Part shown: piece after piece, positions 1 through 6,521 of the stretch
Layout of the letters: each line of letters opens with the position of its first letter
Numbering within the stretch: position 1 is the first letter of the stretch
Assembly: GCA_021848555.1 (NCBI GenBank)
Contig: JAJZUN010000048.1
Coordinates: 1 to 11,273 of the forward strand
Source of the DNA: Pseudomonadota bacterium
Lineage (GTDB): Bacteria; Pseudomonadota; Gammaproteobacteria; Burkholderiales; SG8-39
Reading direction: 5' to 3'
Length of the DNA stretch: 11,273 nucleotides
The notes under the pieces: generated by a model
Told to the model about the DNA's origin: nothing
What the model saw: only the letters and a program-made list of their open reading frames with translations
Databases searched by the model: none
Position numbers and translations under genes: made by a program

Positions 1-132
1 GTGGAAGCCCGCAATGGCCAGGTCCGCCTGCGCGGCGTGGTCGCGTCGCAGGCCACGATAGACAAGGCAGGCGAAGTGGCGCGCCGCGTCGAGGGCGTGA
101 AGTCGGTGAAGAACGACATGCGGAAAATGTGA
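1..132 (+). CDS. BON-domain protein, C-terminal fragment (5' end outside window)
   Basis: Frame 1 is open from the first base to a TGA and gives 43 residues. The pattern NGQVRLRGVV, then a helix with spaced Ala/Ile/Val, then VEGVKSVKND is that of the second half of a BON domain (as in OsmY), where a Gly-Val motif precedes the last strand. BON proteins are usually exported and are thought to bind membranes or phospholipids, often under osmotic or envelope stress. The GTG at base 1 is an internal codon, not the start, because the N-terminal half of the domain and any signal peptide are missing. Nothing links it to the downstream toxin-antitoxin pair. Assignment to BON is fairly secure for such a short piece; the identity of the whole protein is unknown. 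Confidence 0.7.
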   Translation: MEARNGQVRLRGVVASQATIDKAGEVARRVEGVKSVKNDMRKM

Positions 133-368
133 CGGCCGCCGGCGAGGCGCCGGCGCGCGACTGAATCGGAGCGCTTCCCAAACAGGCGGCGGCGTAAGGT
201 CCCCGGCAGGTACCTCCGGGAAGGGGCAGCATGAGCCAAGACCGGCGCCGCTGATCGCCGCCGCCGCAGTTCTGGCGTTGCCGCTGCGGCGCAACTGCGG
301 CCTTCCGCGTAGCGCATGATGGCGTTGCCCTTGGATACCAGACATCCGGCTCGCAAGCGGCCCGGAAA
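133..368. other. Spacer without an intact gene; possible remnant of a small exported-protein ORF
   Basis: No long ORF is credible here. An AAGGGG ribosome-site-like sequence at 221-226 sits four bases before ATG 231, but that frame stops after seven codons (MSQDRRR). The other two frames continue with signal-peptide-like strings: LIAAAAVLALPL from 251, and GVAAAAQLRPSA from about 274. This could be a frameshifted remnant of a small exported protein, or chance in GC-rich sequence. Part of the spacer (161-198) resembles 10449-10487 (see findings). Confidence 0.25.
137..155 (+). terminator. GC-rich hairpin just after the BON gene, possible terminator
   Basis: CGCCGGCG at 137-144 and again at 148-155 (each self-complementary) form an 8-bp stem with a 3-base AGG loop, starting five bases after the stop codon. 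Position and strength fit a transcription end, but no T-run follows, so it may instead be an mRNA-stabilising or Rho-assisted structure. Confidence 0.35.
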
Positions 369-397
369 TTGCCTTTCTTCACGATCCTTACTATACT
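369..397 (+). promoter_or_regulatory. Sigma70-type promoter of the toxin-antitoxin operon
   Basis: TTGCCT (369-374) and TATACT (392-397) match the -35 and -10 consensus at 4/6 and 5/6 with an ideal 17-base spacer. They lie 30 bases upstream of the antitoxin ATG. Transcription would start around 403-405, giving a leader of about 20 bases with AAAGGAG at 414-420 as the ribosome site. The AT-rich character stands out from its surroundings. Confidence 0.6.
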
Positions 398-410
398 AAG
401 CTGTGTAAGG
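386..410 (+). promoter_or_regulatory. Inverted repeat over the -10, probable autoregulatory operator
   Basis: CCTTAC (386-391) and GTAAGG (405-410) are perfect inverted arms separated by 13 bases. They flank the -10 hexamer and the expected transcription start. Antitoxins with an AbrB/SpoVT fold generally repress their own operon through such palindromes, alone or in complex with the toxin. Position and symmetry are seen directly; binding is inferred. Confidence 0.5.
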
Positions 411-426
411 AATAAAGGAGTTTGCG

Positions 427-645
427 ATGCCAACCGATGCCACGCTCACGAGCAAGGGCCAAACGACCATCCCCAAGGAAATCAGGGATAGTCTGGGCAT
501 GAAACCCGGGGACCGAATGACCTTCACGCTGATGCCGGATGCCACTGTGGTCATGCGGGTGAAGAGCAAGAGTGTCACCGAGCTTGCGGGCATGCTGAAG
601 AAGAAAGGCCGAAAGACTGTTCCAATCGAGCAATTGTCGCGCTGA
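427..645 (+). CDS. vapB: AbrB/MazE/SpoVT-type antitoxin (VapB)
   Basis: A 72-residue protein. Residues 6-29 hold the swapped-hairpin AbrB signature: TLTSKGQTTIPKEIR, then LGMKPGD. This fold dimerises and binds DNA. The C-terminal tail (about 48-72, VTELAGMLKKKGRKTVPIEQL) is the usual toxin-binding part that wraps the PIN domain and blocks its active site. The start is set by AAAGGAG six bases before the ATG. The stop TGA shares its last base with the toxin's ATG, which indicates translational coupling as in classical antitoxin-first operons. The protein is expected to neutralise the downstream nuclease and repress the shared promoter. G+C is visibly lower than in the neighbours (34 of 60 bases at 481-540, against 47 of 60 at 3121-3180), which suggests acquisition by transfer. 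Confidence 0.85.
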   Translation: MPTDATLTSKGQTTIPKEIRDSLGMKPGDRMTFTLMPDATVVMRVKSKSVTELAGMLKKKGRKTVPIEQLSR

Positions 646-1040
646 TGCTCGGAATAGATACGAATGTCCTCGTTCGTTTTCTGGTTCGGGACGACGAGGC
701 GCAGTTTGAGAGGGCGCGCAAGCTGATCAAGCGTGAAGTCGCGGCCGGCCGCCGCGTCTTCATAAGCCAGTTGGTTCTTCTGGAAACCGAATGGGTGCTG
801 CGCAGCCGATATGCCCTGCGGAAGATTGAGATCATCGGAGCCATCTCCGGCTTGCTGGATGCGACAGACGTCCAGCTTGAGGATGAGGCGACCATAGAGG
901 AAGCGCTTTTTGTCTGGAAGGACGGAGTTGTGGATTTCGCCGACTGCCTTATCGGCGCTCGGAATCGGAGCTTGGGATGCCGGGCAACGGCAACCTTTGA
1001 TGCAAAGGCATCCACGCTGCCGGGCTTTACCACTGCCTGA
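645..1040 (+). CDS. vapC: PIN-domain ribonuclease toxin, VapC family
   Basis: A 131-residue single PIN domain, the normal length for VapC. The acidic metal-binding residues are in place: Asp5 in IDTNVLVR, Glu47 in VLLETEWVL, Asp97 and Asp100 in VDFADCLIGA, and Asp119 in the TFD motif, followed by Lys121. VapC toxins are Mg/Mn-dependent RNases that cleave specific RNAs, often initiator tRNA or the rRNA sarcin-ricin loop, and arrest growth when the antitoxin is lost. The RNA target here cannot be deduced. The start overlaps the antitoxin stop by one base, so translation is probably coupled. The gene appears intact with no missing catalytic residue, so the module is likely functional. Codon use is less G/C-biased than in the downstream metabolic genes, as for the antitoxin. 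Confidence 0.88.
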   Translation: MLGIDTNVLVRFLVRDDEAQFERARKLIKREVAAGRRVFISQLVLLETEWVLRSRYALRKIEIIGAISGLLDATDVQLEDEATIEEALFVWKDGVVDFADCLIGARNRSLGCRATATFDAKASTLPGFTTA

Positions 1041-1096
1041 CGAGCAACGGGTAATTGCATGCTCCGTGCAAGCATCGAACTGCATATGAGTCCCTC

Positions 1097-1930
1097 ATGA
1101 AAACAGTGACTCTCCCTTCGGGCGAGCGCGTCCCCGCCTTCGGCCTGGGCACCTGGACCCTAGGCGACAACCGTGCCGCGCGCGCGGAGGAAATCGCGAC
1201 GCTGCGGCTGGGCCTGGACTCGGGCGCGACGCTGATAGACACCGCGGAAATGTACGGTGACGGCCGGTCGGAGGAACTCATCGCCGAGGCGATCGCCGGC
1301 CGGCGCGACGAGGTGTTCCTGGTGAGCAAGGTGTATCCGCACAACGCCTCGGCCAAGGGCTTGCCAGAGGCGTGCGAGCGCAGTCTGCGCCGGCTGCGGA
1401 CCGACCGCATCGACCTGTATCTGCTGCACTGGCGCGGCGACGTTCCGCTCACCGAGACGCTGCGGGCGTTCCGGCGCCTCAAGGATACGGGCAAGATCCG
1501 GCATTACGGCGTGAGCAATCTCGACCTGGGCGATATGCAGGAACTGTGGGGTCTGCCGGGCGCAGAGGGCGTCGCCACCAACCAGCTGCTCTACAACCTC
1601 ACGCGGCGCGGCATCGAGTGGGATTTGCTGCCCTGGCTGCGCGCGCGGCGCGTGCCGGTGATGGCCTATTCGCCGATCGAGCAGGGACGGCTCGCCGGCA
1701 ATCGAAAGCTCGCCGGTTTCGCCGAGCGCCACGGCATGACGCCGGCGCAGGCCGCGCTCGCCTGGCTGCTCGCGCAGGACGAGGTGATGGTGATACCGAA
1801 GACCGGCCGCCGCGAGCGGCTGAAAGAGAATCTGGGCGCGCTCGACCGGGTGCTAGGCGCGGCGCAACTGGCCGAGCTCGATCAGTTGTTTGCGCCGCCC
1901 AAGGGGCCGAGTCCGCTGCAAATGCTCTGA
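1097..1930 (+). CDS. Aldo/keto reductase, YeaE-like
   Basis: A 277-residue NADPH-dependent oxidoreductase with the single TIM-barrel fold of the AKR superfamily. The catalytic tetrad is visible as Asp48 (LIDTAEMYG), Tyr53, Lys78 (LVSKVYP) and His111 (LYLLHWRG). GVSN at 138-141 and the C-terminal IPKTGRRERLKEN (233-245) form the cofactor site. From memory of the E. coli YeaE sequence, blocks such as VATNQLLYNL, RGIEWDLLPW and APPKG near the C terminus match that subfamily, which reduces methylglyoxal and related aldehydes. ATG 1097 is preferred over a TTG at 1055 because family homology begins at MKTVTLPSG; the ribosome site is weak (GAG six bases upstream). The gene follows vapC by 56 bases but does not look functionally related. 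Substrate assignment is inference; membership of the AKR family is firm. Confidence 0.9.
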   Translation: MKTVTLPSGERVPAFGLGTWTLGDNRAARAEEIATLRLGLDSGATLIDTAEMYGDGRSEELIAEAIAGRRDEVFLVSKVYPHNASAKGLPEACERSLRRLRTDRIDLYLLHWRGDVPLTETLRAFRRLKDTGKIRHYGVSNLDLGDMQELWGLPGAEGVATNQLLYNLTRRGIEWDLLPWLRARRVPVMAYSPIEQGRLAGNRKLAGFAERHGMTPAQAALAWLLAQDEVMVIPKTGRRERLKENLGALDRVLGAAQLAELDQLFAPPKGPSPLQML

Positions 1931-1948
1931 ACCGGCGCCGGCCCGGCG

Positions 1949-1963
1949 CGGCGCGCTGCGCCG
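1949..1963 (+). terminator. Small GC hairpin after the aldo/keto reductase gene
   Basis: CGGCGC (1949-1954), loop GCT, GCGCCG (1958-1963) make a 6-bp stem 18 bases after the stop. No T-run follows, so a terminator role is only possible. Confidence 0.25.
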
Positions 1964-1985
1964 AAAGGGTAGAATTCAGGCTGTA

Positions 1986-2023
1986 GCTTCTCAGAAGCCG
2001 GTGCAAAAGTCATTTTGCACCGG
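1986..2023. repeat. Two abutting perfect palindromes
   Basis: GCTTCT-C-AGAAGC (1986-1998) is followed, sharing one base, by an 11-bp perfect inverted repeat: CCGGTGCAAAA (1998-2008), loop GTCA, TTTTGCACCGG (2013-2023). The second would be a stable hairpin in either strand's RNA. In + strand transcripts the 3' arm starts with a U-run but ends in GC, so it is not a canonical terminator. It could be a protein-binding site or part of the repeat element next to it. Confidence 0.5.
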
Positions 2024-2071
2024 GCCGAATCAGGGGAGCACGAGGGGAGGTCTCCCCTCGTATTGTTACTA
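2022..2071 (-). repeat. Intergenic hairpin repeat, copy 1 (second copy at 10384-10460, opposite orientation)
   Basis: Read on the - strand, this segment aligns to 10384-10460. The 19 bases 2071-2053 match 10384-10402 at 15/19, and the 29 bases 2050-2022 match 10432-10460 at 25/29 (hand counts). The core is a 10-base inverted repeat, ACGAGGGGAG (2040-2049) and CTCCCCTCGT (2052-2061), with only two bases between; a real RNA loop would open one pair. Copy 2 has 31 bases in the loop. A two-copy, inverted, intergenic, hairpin-forming arrangement resembles the short palindromic repeats common in proteobacterial genomes. Confidence 0.55.
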
Positions 2072-2101
2072 ACTTTTAGTCCGCCCTTACCCCGAGGCCG
2101 C

Positions 2102-2758
2102 GTGAAAGTCACCATCATTCCAGTCACCCCGTTCCAGCAGAACTGCTCGCTGCTGGTGTGCGAACAGACCAGGCAGGCGGCGGTGGTCGATCCCGGCGGA
2201 GACCTGGAGCTGATACTCGGCGCGGTGAAAGAACAGGGCGTGGTGCTGGAAAAAATCCTGCTCACCCACGGCCACATCGACCACTGCGGCGGGACCGCGC
2301 AGTTGTCGCGCGAGCTCGGCCTGCCGGTCGAGGGGCCGCATCCGGACGACCGTTTCCTGATCGACGATCTGCCGCAGCAGGGCCTGCGCTTCGGCTTTCC
2401 GCAATTGCAGGGCTTCACGCCGGCGCGCTGGCTCGGCGGCGGCGACAGCGTGCGCTTTGGCAGCGTGGAACTGCAGGTGAGACACTGTCCGGGTCACACG
2501 CCGGGGCACGTGATATTTTTCAGCCCCGAATACCGTCTGGCCCTGGTGGGCGACGTGCTGTTCGCCGGGTCGATCGGGCGCACCGACCTGCCGCGCGGCG
2601 ATCACGCCACGCTGATCCGCTCCATCCGCGAGCAGCTCTGGCCGCTCGGGCCGGACGTGACCTTCATTCCGGGCCACGGACCGACCTCGACCTTCGGCGA
2701 GGAGCGCGAGTCGAATCCGTTCGTCGCCGATCGCGTCCTCGATCGCGCCCGGCCCTGA
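2102..2758 (+). CDS. MBL-fold metallo-hydrolase, YcbL / glyoxalase II-like
   Basis: A 218-residue metallo-beta-lactamase-fold enzyme. The metal ligands are present: His56, His58, Asp60 and His61 in THGHIDH, His132 in GHTPGH, Asp151 in VGDVLF, and His192 in IPGHGP. The N-terminal IIPVTPFQQNCSLLVCE and the C-terminal GHGPTSTFGEERESNPF closely follow E. coli YcbL (215 residues, recalled), a type II glyoxalase-like enzyme expected to hydrolyse S-lactoylglutathione or a related thioester. It lacks the long C-terminal substrate-binding extension of classical GloB. GTG 2102 is chosen because homology begins there and GAGG lies four bases upstream; an in-frame TTG at 2015 would run the protein through the palindromes. 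The gene ends 28 bases before ppc, so the two are probably co-transcribed. The exact substrate is uncertain. Confidence 0.9.
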   Translation: MKVTIIPVTPFQQNCSLLVCEQTRQAAVVDPGGDLELILGAVKEQGVVLEKILLTHGHIDHCGGTAQLSRELGLPVEGPHPDDRFLIDDLPQQGLRFGFPQLQGFTPARWLGGGDSVRFGSVELQVRHCPGHTPGHVIFFSPEYRLALVGDVLFAGSIGRTDLPRGDHATLIRSIREQLWPLGPDVTFIPGHGPTSTFGEERESNPFVADRVLDRARP

Positions 2759-2786
2759 CCCGGCGCGGCCCCGACTCTGGCGAACC

Positions 2787-5546
2787 GTGAGCGACCCAGC
2801 CGATCTCGACTCCGAGCTGCGCGAGGACGTGCGTTTCCTCGGGCGGCTGCTCGGCCGGGTGCTGCAGGAGCGCACCGGCGAGTCCGGCTACGCGCTGATC
2901 GAAACCGTGCGCCAGACCGCGGTGCGTTTTCGCCGCGCCGCGCCGGTCGAAGCCGCGGCGGTGCGCGCCGAACTGGCCAGCATACTCGACGGACTGTCGC
3001 ACCGCCAGAGCCTGGACGTGGTGCGCGCCTTCAGCTATTTCTCGCATCTGCTCAATATCGCCGAGGACCGCCATCAGAAGCGCAAGCGCCGCGCCGAGGC
3101 GCGCGACGGGCGGCCGCCGCGCGAGGGCAGCCTGGCGCGGACGCTGGCGCTGCTGAAGACCGCAGGCGTCGGCACGGCCGCGCTGCAGGCCTGGATCGAG
3201 GGTGCGCTGGTGAGCCCGGTGCTGACCGCGCATCCGACCGAGGTGAAGAGGAAGAGCACGCTCGACTGCGAACGCGAGATCGCGCGGCTGCTCGAGCGGC
3301 GCGATCGCGAGCAATTGCTGCCGCCCGAGCAGGCGGAACTCGAGCACGAGCTCTACACCTGGATCCTGACGCTGTGGCAGACGGCGATGCTGCGCCTGAC
3401 CAAGCTGCGCGTCGTCGACGAGATCGACAACGCGCTCGCCTATTACCGCGACACCTTTCTCGAGCAGATCCCGCGCCTGTACGCCGAAATGGAACAGCGC
3501 ATCGCGCAGCACACCGGCACGGCGCTGCGCCTGCCGGTCCTGCTGCGCATGGGGTCGTGGATAGGCGGGGACCGCGACGGCAATCCTTTCGTCACGGCGG
3601 ACGTGCTGCGCGCCGCGCTGGAGCGCCAGGCGCGGCTCGCGTTCGCGCACTACCTGGAGCAGATCCATTTGACCGGCGGGGAACTCTCGCTCGCGTCGCG
3701 CCTGGTGAGCGTCACGCCGGAACTGGCGGCGCTCGCCGAGGCGAGCGGCGATGATTCGCCGTTCCGCCAGGACGAGCCCTACCGCCGCGCCCTGATCGGC
3801 ATCTACGCGCGGCTGGCGGCGACCGCCCACGCGCTGTGCGGCTACCTGCCGGCGCGCGAGCCGCACGCCAAGGGCGTGCCCTACGGCTCGAGCGCGGAGC
3901 TGGGCCGGGACCTGGGCATCATTGCGCGCTCGCTCGCCAACCACGGCTCCACGGCCCTGGCCGAGCGGCGGCTGCTGCCGCTCGCGCGCGCGGTCGAGGT
4001 GTTCGGTTTCCATCTGGCTTCGCTCGACCTGCGCCAGAACTCGGGCGTCCACGAACGCGTGGTGGCCGAATTGCTGCGCGCAGCCGGGGTGCACGCGGAC
4101 TACGCCGCGCTCGCCGAGCCCGAGCGCATCGCCCTGCTCGAGCGCGAGCTGGCCGGCGCGAGGCTGCTGTACTCGCGCCATCTGGAGTACAGCGCGACGG
4201 TGAGCGGCGAACTCGAGATCCTGCAGGCGGCGGCGGACGTGCATGCCCGCTTCGGCGCCGTCGCGATCCAGAATTACATCATTTCGAATTGCGCTTCGGT
4301 CAGCGACCTGCTGGAAGCGGGCCTGCTGCTGAAGGAAGTCGGGCTGCTGGTGTCGGGCCCGGCGCCGCGTCTGGCGCTCAACATCGTGCCGCTGTTCGAG
4401 ACCATCGCCGACCTGGGACGCTGCGGCGGCATCATGGCCGACGCCTTCGCGCTGGAGACCTACCGCGGCTGGCTGGAGGCGCGCGGGCGGGTGCAGGAGA
4501 TCATGCTCGGCTATTCCGACAGCAACAAGGACGGGGGTTATCTCACCGCCAACTGGGCGCTGTACCAGGCGGAAGCGAGCCTGGTCGCGGTGTTCGGCAA
4601 AGCCGGCATCCGCCTGCGCCTGTTCCATGGGCGCGGCGGCTCCGTCGGCCGCGGCGGCGGGCCCGCCTACGAAGCCATACTGGCGCAGCCGCCGGGCAGC
4701 GTGGACGGGATGCTGCGCCTGACCGAGCAGGGCGAAACCATCGCCAGCAAGTACGCCGACGCGCAGTTGGGGCGGGAGAATCTGGAAACCCTGGTTGCGG
4801 CCACCCTCGAAGCCAGCCTGCTGCACGCGCAGGGCCCGGACGCGGCGGTGCGCCGCTATGCCGCGGTGATGGATACGCTCAGCACCCACGCCTGCAGCGC
4901 CTACCGCGCCCTGGTCTACGAAACGCCCGGTTTCGTCGAGTATTTCCGCATGACCACGCCGATCGCGGAGATCGCCGAACTCAACATCGGCAGCCGCCCG
5001 GCCTCGCGCAAGGCCTCCTGGGGGATAGAGGACCTGCGCGCGATTCCCTGGGTATTCAGCTGGGCGCAGTGCCGCGTGCTGCTGCCCGGATGGTACGGTT
5101 TCGCGAGCGCGGTGGAGGTCTGGCTGATCGGCCATCCGCAGGGCATGGAAACCCTGCAGGAAATGTATCAGCGCTGGCCGTTTTTCCGCAGCGTCATATC
5201 CAATATGGACATGGTGCTCGCCAAGACCGACCTGTCCATCGCCTCGCGCTACGCCGAACTGCTGCCGGACACGGCGCTGCGCGAGCGCGTGCTCGCGCGC
5301 ATCGTCGCGGAGCTGAACAACTCGATCCGCTATCTGCTGCAGATCACCGGCCAGGAGACCCTGCTCGCCAGCAATCCCGAGCTGGCGCAAAGCATACGCA
5401 ACCGCATCCCCTACCTCGACCCGCTCAACCACCTGCAGATCGAACTGCTGCGCCGCTATCGCGCGGGCGATACCGACGAACTGACACGGCGCGGCATACA
5501 CCTGTCCATCAACGGGCTCACCGCCGGCCTGCGCAACAGCGGCTGA
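2787..5546 (+). CDS. ppc: Phosphoenolpyruvate carboxylase
   Basis: A 919-residue, full-length enzyme (E. coli Ppc is 883) that makes oxaloacetate from phosphoenolpyruvate and bicarbonate, replenishing the TCA cycle in the cytoplasm. Signature 1 with the catalytic His is LTAHPTEVKRKS (146-157, His149). GSWIGGDRDGNPFVT follows at 256-270. Signature 2 with its Lys is GYSDSNKDGGY (575-585, Lys581). The glycine-rich FHGRGGSVGRGGGP (613-626) carries the two arginines of the active-site loop. The C terminus ends in RNSG, where the Asn of the usual RNTG binds the inhibitor aspartate, so allosteric control is probably kept. GTG 2787 lies 28 bases after the YcbL-like gene with only a poor ribosome site, consistent with read-through expression from upstream. 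Residues 100-115 form a basic, variable linker. No frameshift or missing motif is seen. Confidence 0.97.
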   Translation: MSDPADLDSELREDVRFLGRLLGRVLQERTGESGYALIETVRQTAVRFRRAAPVEAAAVRAELASILDGLSHRQSLDVVRAFSYFSHLLNIAEDRHQKRKRRAEARDGRPPREGSLARTLALLKTAGVGTAALQAWIEGALVSPVLTAHPTEVKRKSTLDCEREIARLLERRDREQLLPPEQAELEHELYTWILTLWQTAMLRLTKLRVVDEIDNALAYYRDTFLEQIPRLYAEMEQRIAQHTGTALRLPVLLRMGSWIGGDRDGNPFVTADVLRAALERQARLAFAHYLEQIHLTGGELSLASRLVSVTPELAALAEASGDDSPFRQDEPYRRALIGIYARLAATAHALCGYLPAREPHAKGVPYGSSAELGRDLGIIARSLANHGSTALAERRLLPLARAVEVFGFHLASLDLRQNSGVHERVVAELLRAAGVHADYAALAEPERIALLERELAGARLLYSRHLEYSATVSGELEILQAAADVHARFGAVAIQNYIISNCASVSDLLEAGLLLKEVGLLVSGPAPRLALNIVPLFETIADLGRCGGIMADAFALETYRGWLEARGRVQEIMLGYSDSNKDGGYLTANWALYQAEASLVAVFGKAGIRLRLFHGRGGSVGRGGGPAYEAILAQPPGSVDGMLRLTEQGETIASKYADAQLGRENLETLVAATLEASLLHAQGPDAAVRRYAAVMDTLSTHACSAYRALVYETPGFVEYFRMTTPIAEIAELNIGSRPASRKASWGIEDLRAIPWVFSWAQCRVLLPGWYGFASAVEVWLIGHPQGMETLQEMYQRWPFFRSVISNMDMVLAKTDLSIASRYAELLPDTALRERVLARIVAELNNSIRYLLQITGQETLLASNPELAQSIRNRIPYLDPLNHLQIELLRRYRAGDTDELTRRGIHLSINGLTAGLRNSG

Positions 5547-5729
5547 TGCGGCGCATAGATGCGGCTTTACGCCGGCCGCGTTTTGTGGAAGTATGGGCGC
5601 GCGCTGCGCCAGTCCCGCACAGAACCGGGGCGGACGCGGCGGGTCGATTCCGGCAAAGACCGGAACTGCCGGGATGAGATCGATCCGGGGCACGGCCCCG
5701 GAAAGCGACAGTCCGCTACAGGAGGATGG
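5547..5729 (+). promoter_or_regulatory. Leader of the Liv-type transport operon with two hairpins
   Basis: This 183-base gap between ppc and the first transporter gene holds no credible gene. Two inverted repeats lie close together: TTCCGG (5648-5653) with CCGGAA (5660-5665), loop CAAAGA; and TCCGGGG (5684-5690) with CCCCGGA (5696-5702), loop CACGG. Neither has a T-run. AGGAGG at 5720-5725, four bases before ATG 5730, is the ribosome site of livG. The operon promoter should be here, but I found only poor matches to a sigma70 consensus (TTTACG at 5566, AAGTAT at 5589). Confidence 0.4.
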
Positions 5730-6521
5730 ATGCTGCAGACCCAGGCGAAGGACGGGGACAGGCTGCTGGCTGTCGACGGCGTATCGGTGCACTTCGGCGG
5801 CATCGTCGCGCTCGACGGCGTCTCCTTCGATATCGCCCCGGGACAGATTGCGGGCCTGATCGGTCCCAATGGCGCGGGCAAGACCACGCTGTTCAACTGC
5901 CTGTCCCGGCTCTACCGCTGTCAGAGCGGCCAGATCACGTTCGACGGCCGGCCCTTGCTTGCGATCCCGCGGCACGGCATCGCTGCCGCGGGCATAGGCC
6001 GCACCTTCCAGAACCTGGCGCTGTTCCGCTCCATGACGGTGCTGAACAACGTGCTGCTGGGCCGCCATTGCCGCACCCGCTCCGGCTTTCTCTCCAATGC
6101 CCTGCGCCTGCCGCGGGTGGAACGCGAAGAACGCGAGACCGCCGCAAAGGTGCGCGAGCTGGTCGCCTTCCTCGACCTGGAGGCGGTCGCCGAGAAGCGC
6201 GTGTCCGACCTTCCGTTCGGCACGCAAAAGCGCGTCGAACTCGCGCGCGCCCTCGCCAGCAAACCCAAGCTGCTGCTGCTGGACGAACCGGCGAGCGGTC
6301 TCAATCATGAAGAAGTGGGGGCGCTGGGCAAGCTGATCCGCGATATCCGCGACCGGCTGGGCGTGACCGTGCTGCTGGTCGAGCACCACATGAGCCTGGT
6401 GATGAGCGTCTCGGACAAGGTGGTGGCGCTCAATTTCGGACGCAAGATCGCGGAGGGCACGCCGGCCGAGGTGCAGCAGCACCCGGAGGTGGTGCAGGCC
6501 TATCTGGGGGCGAGCGCCTGA
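5730..6521 (+). CDS. livG: Branched-chain-type (HAAT) ABC transporter ATP-binding protein LivG
   Basis: A 263-residue cytoplasmic ATPase, one of two that drive this importer. Walker A is GPNGAGKT (45-52), the Q-loop is Gln94 in RTFQNLALF, Walker B is LLLLDEP (181-187), and the switch His is His219 in LLVEHHM. The ABC signature reads LPFGTQKRVELARAL (161-175) instead of LSGGQ, as expected for LivG-type proteins, which carry LPxGxQ-like variants. The roughly 20-residue insert after GRHCRTRSGF (about 111-135) is also typical of LivG. ATG 5730 is chosen because AGGAGG lies just upstream; the frame stays open back to 5559 but the extra N terminus does not resemble the family. The stop overlaps the start of livF by one base, so the two ATPases are translationally coupled. 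Confidence 0.93.
   Translation: MLQTQAKDGDRLLAVDGVSVHFGGIVALDGVSFDIAPGQIAGLIGPNGAGKTTLFNCLSRLYRCQSGQITFDGRPLLAIPRHGIAAAGIGRTFQNLALFRSMTVLNNVLLGRHCRTRSGFLSNALRLPRVEREERETAAKVRELVAFLDLEAVAEKRVSDLPFGTQKRVELARALASKPKLLLLDEPASGLNHEEVGALGKLIRDIRDRLGVTVLLVEHHMSLVMSVSDKVVALNFGRKIAEGTPAEVQQHPEVVQAYLGASA

Noticed and set aside
1055..1096. Upstream TTG start for the aldo/keto reductase
   Set aside because: It adds 14 residues that do not look like the family, and homology starts at ATG 1097.
1998..2023. NtrC-type nitrogen-control site at the TGCACC-containing palindrome
   Set aside because: The NtrC pattern is TGCAC facing inwards to GTGCA. Here the half-sites are in the reverse arrangement (GGTGCA first, TGCACC second), so it does not fit.
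3836..5677. A 613-codon + strand frame inside ppc
   Set aside because: Out of frame with an intact carboxylase, Arg/Ala/Gly/Pro-rich, no motif; another composition shadow.
5559..5729. Upstream extension of livG by 57 codons
   Set aside because: The added residues do not resemble LivG N termini and span the leader hairpins. ATG 5730 has a strong AGGAGG site and fits the family length.
6212..6226. Unusual ABC signature LPFGTQ in LivG and Gln in place of the switch His in LivF as possible defects
   Set aside because: Both variants are normal for LivG- and LivF-type ATPases of this transporter family.
2664..6482. A 1272-codon open frame on the - strand
   Set aside because: It lies antisense to ppc, livG and the end of the YcbL-like gene, which carry full family motifs. 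Its Arg/Gln/Ala/His-rich product without any recognisable motif is typical of a shadow frame created by strong G/C third-position bias.
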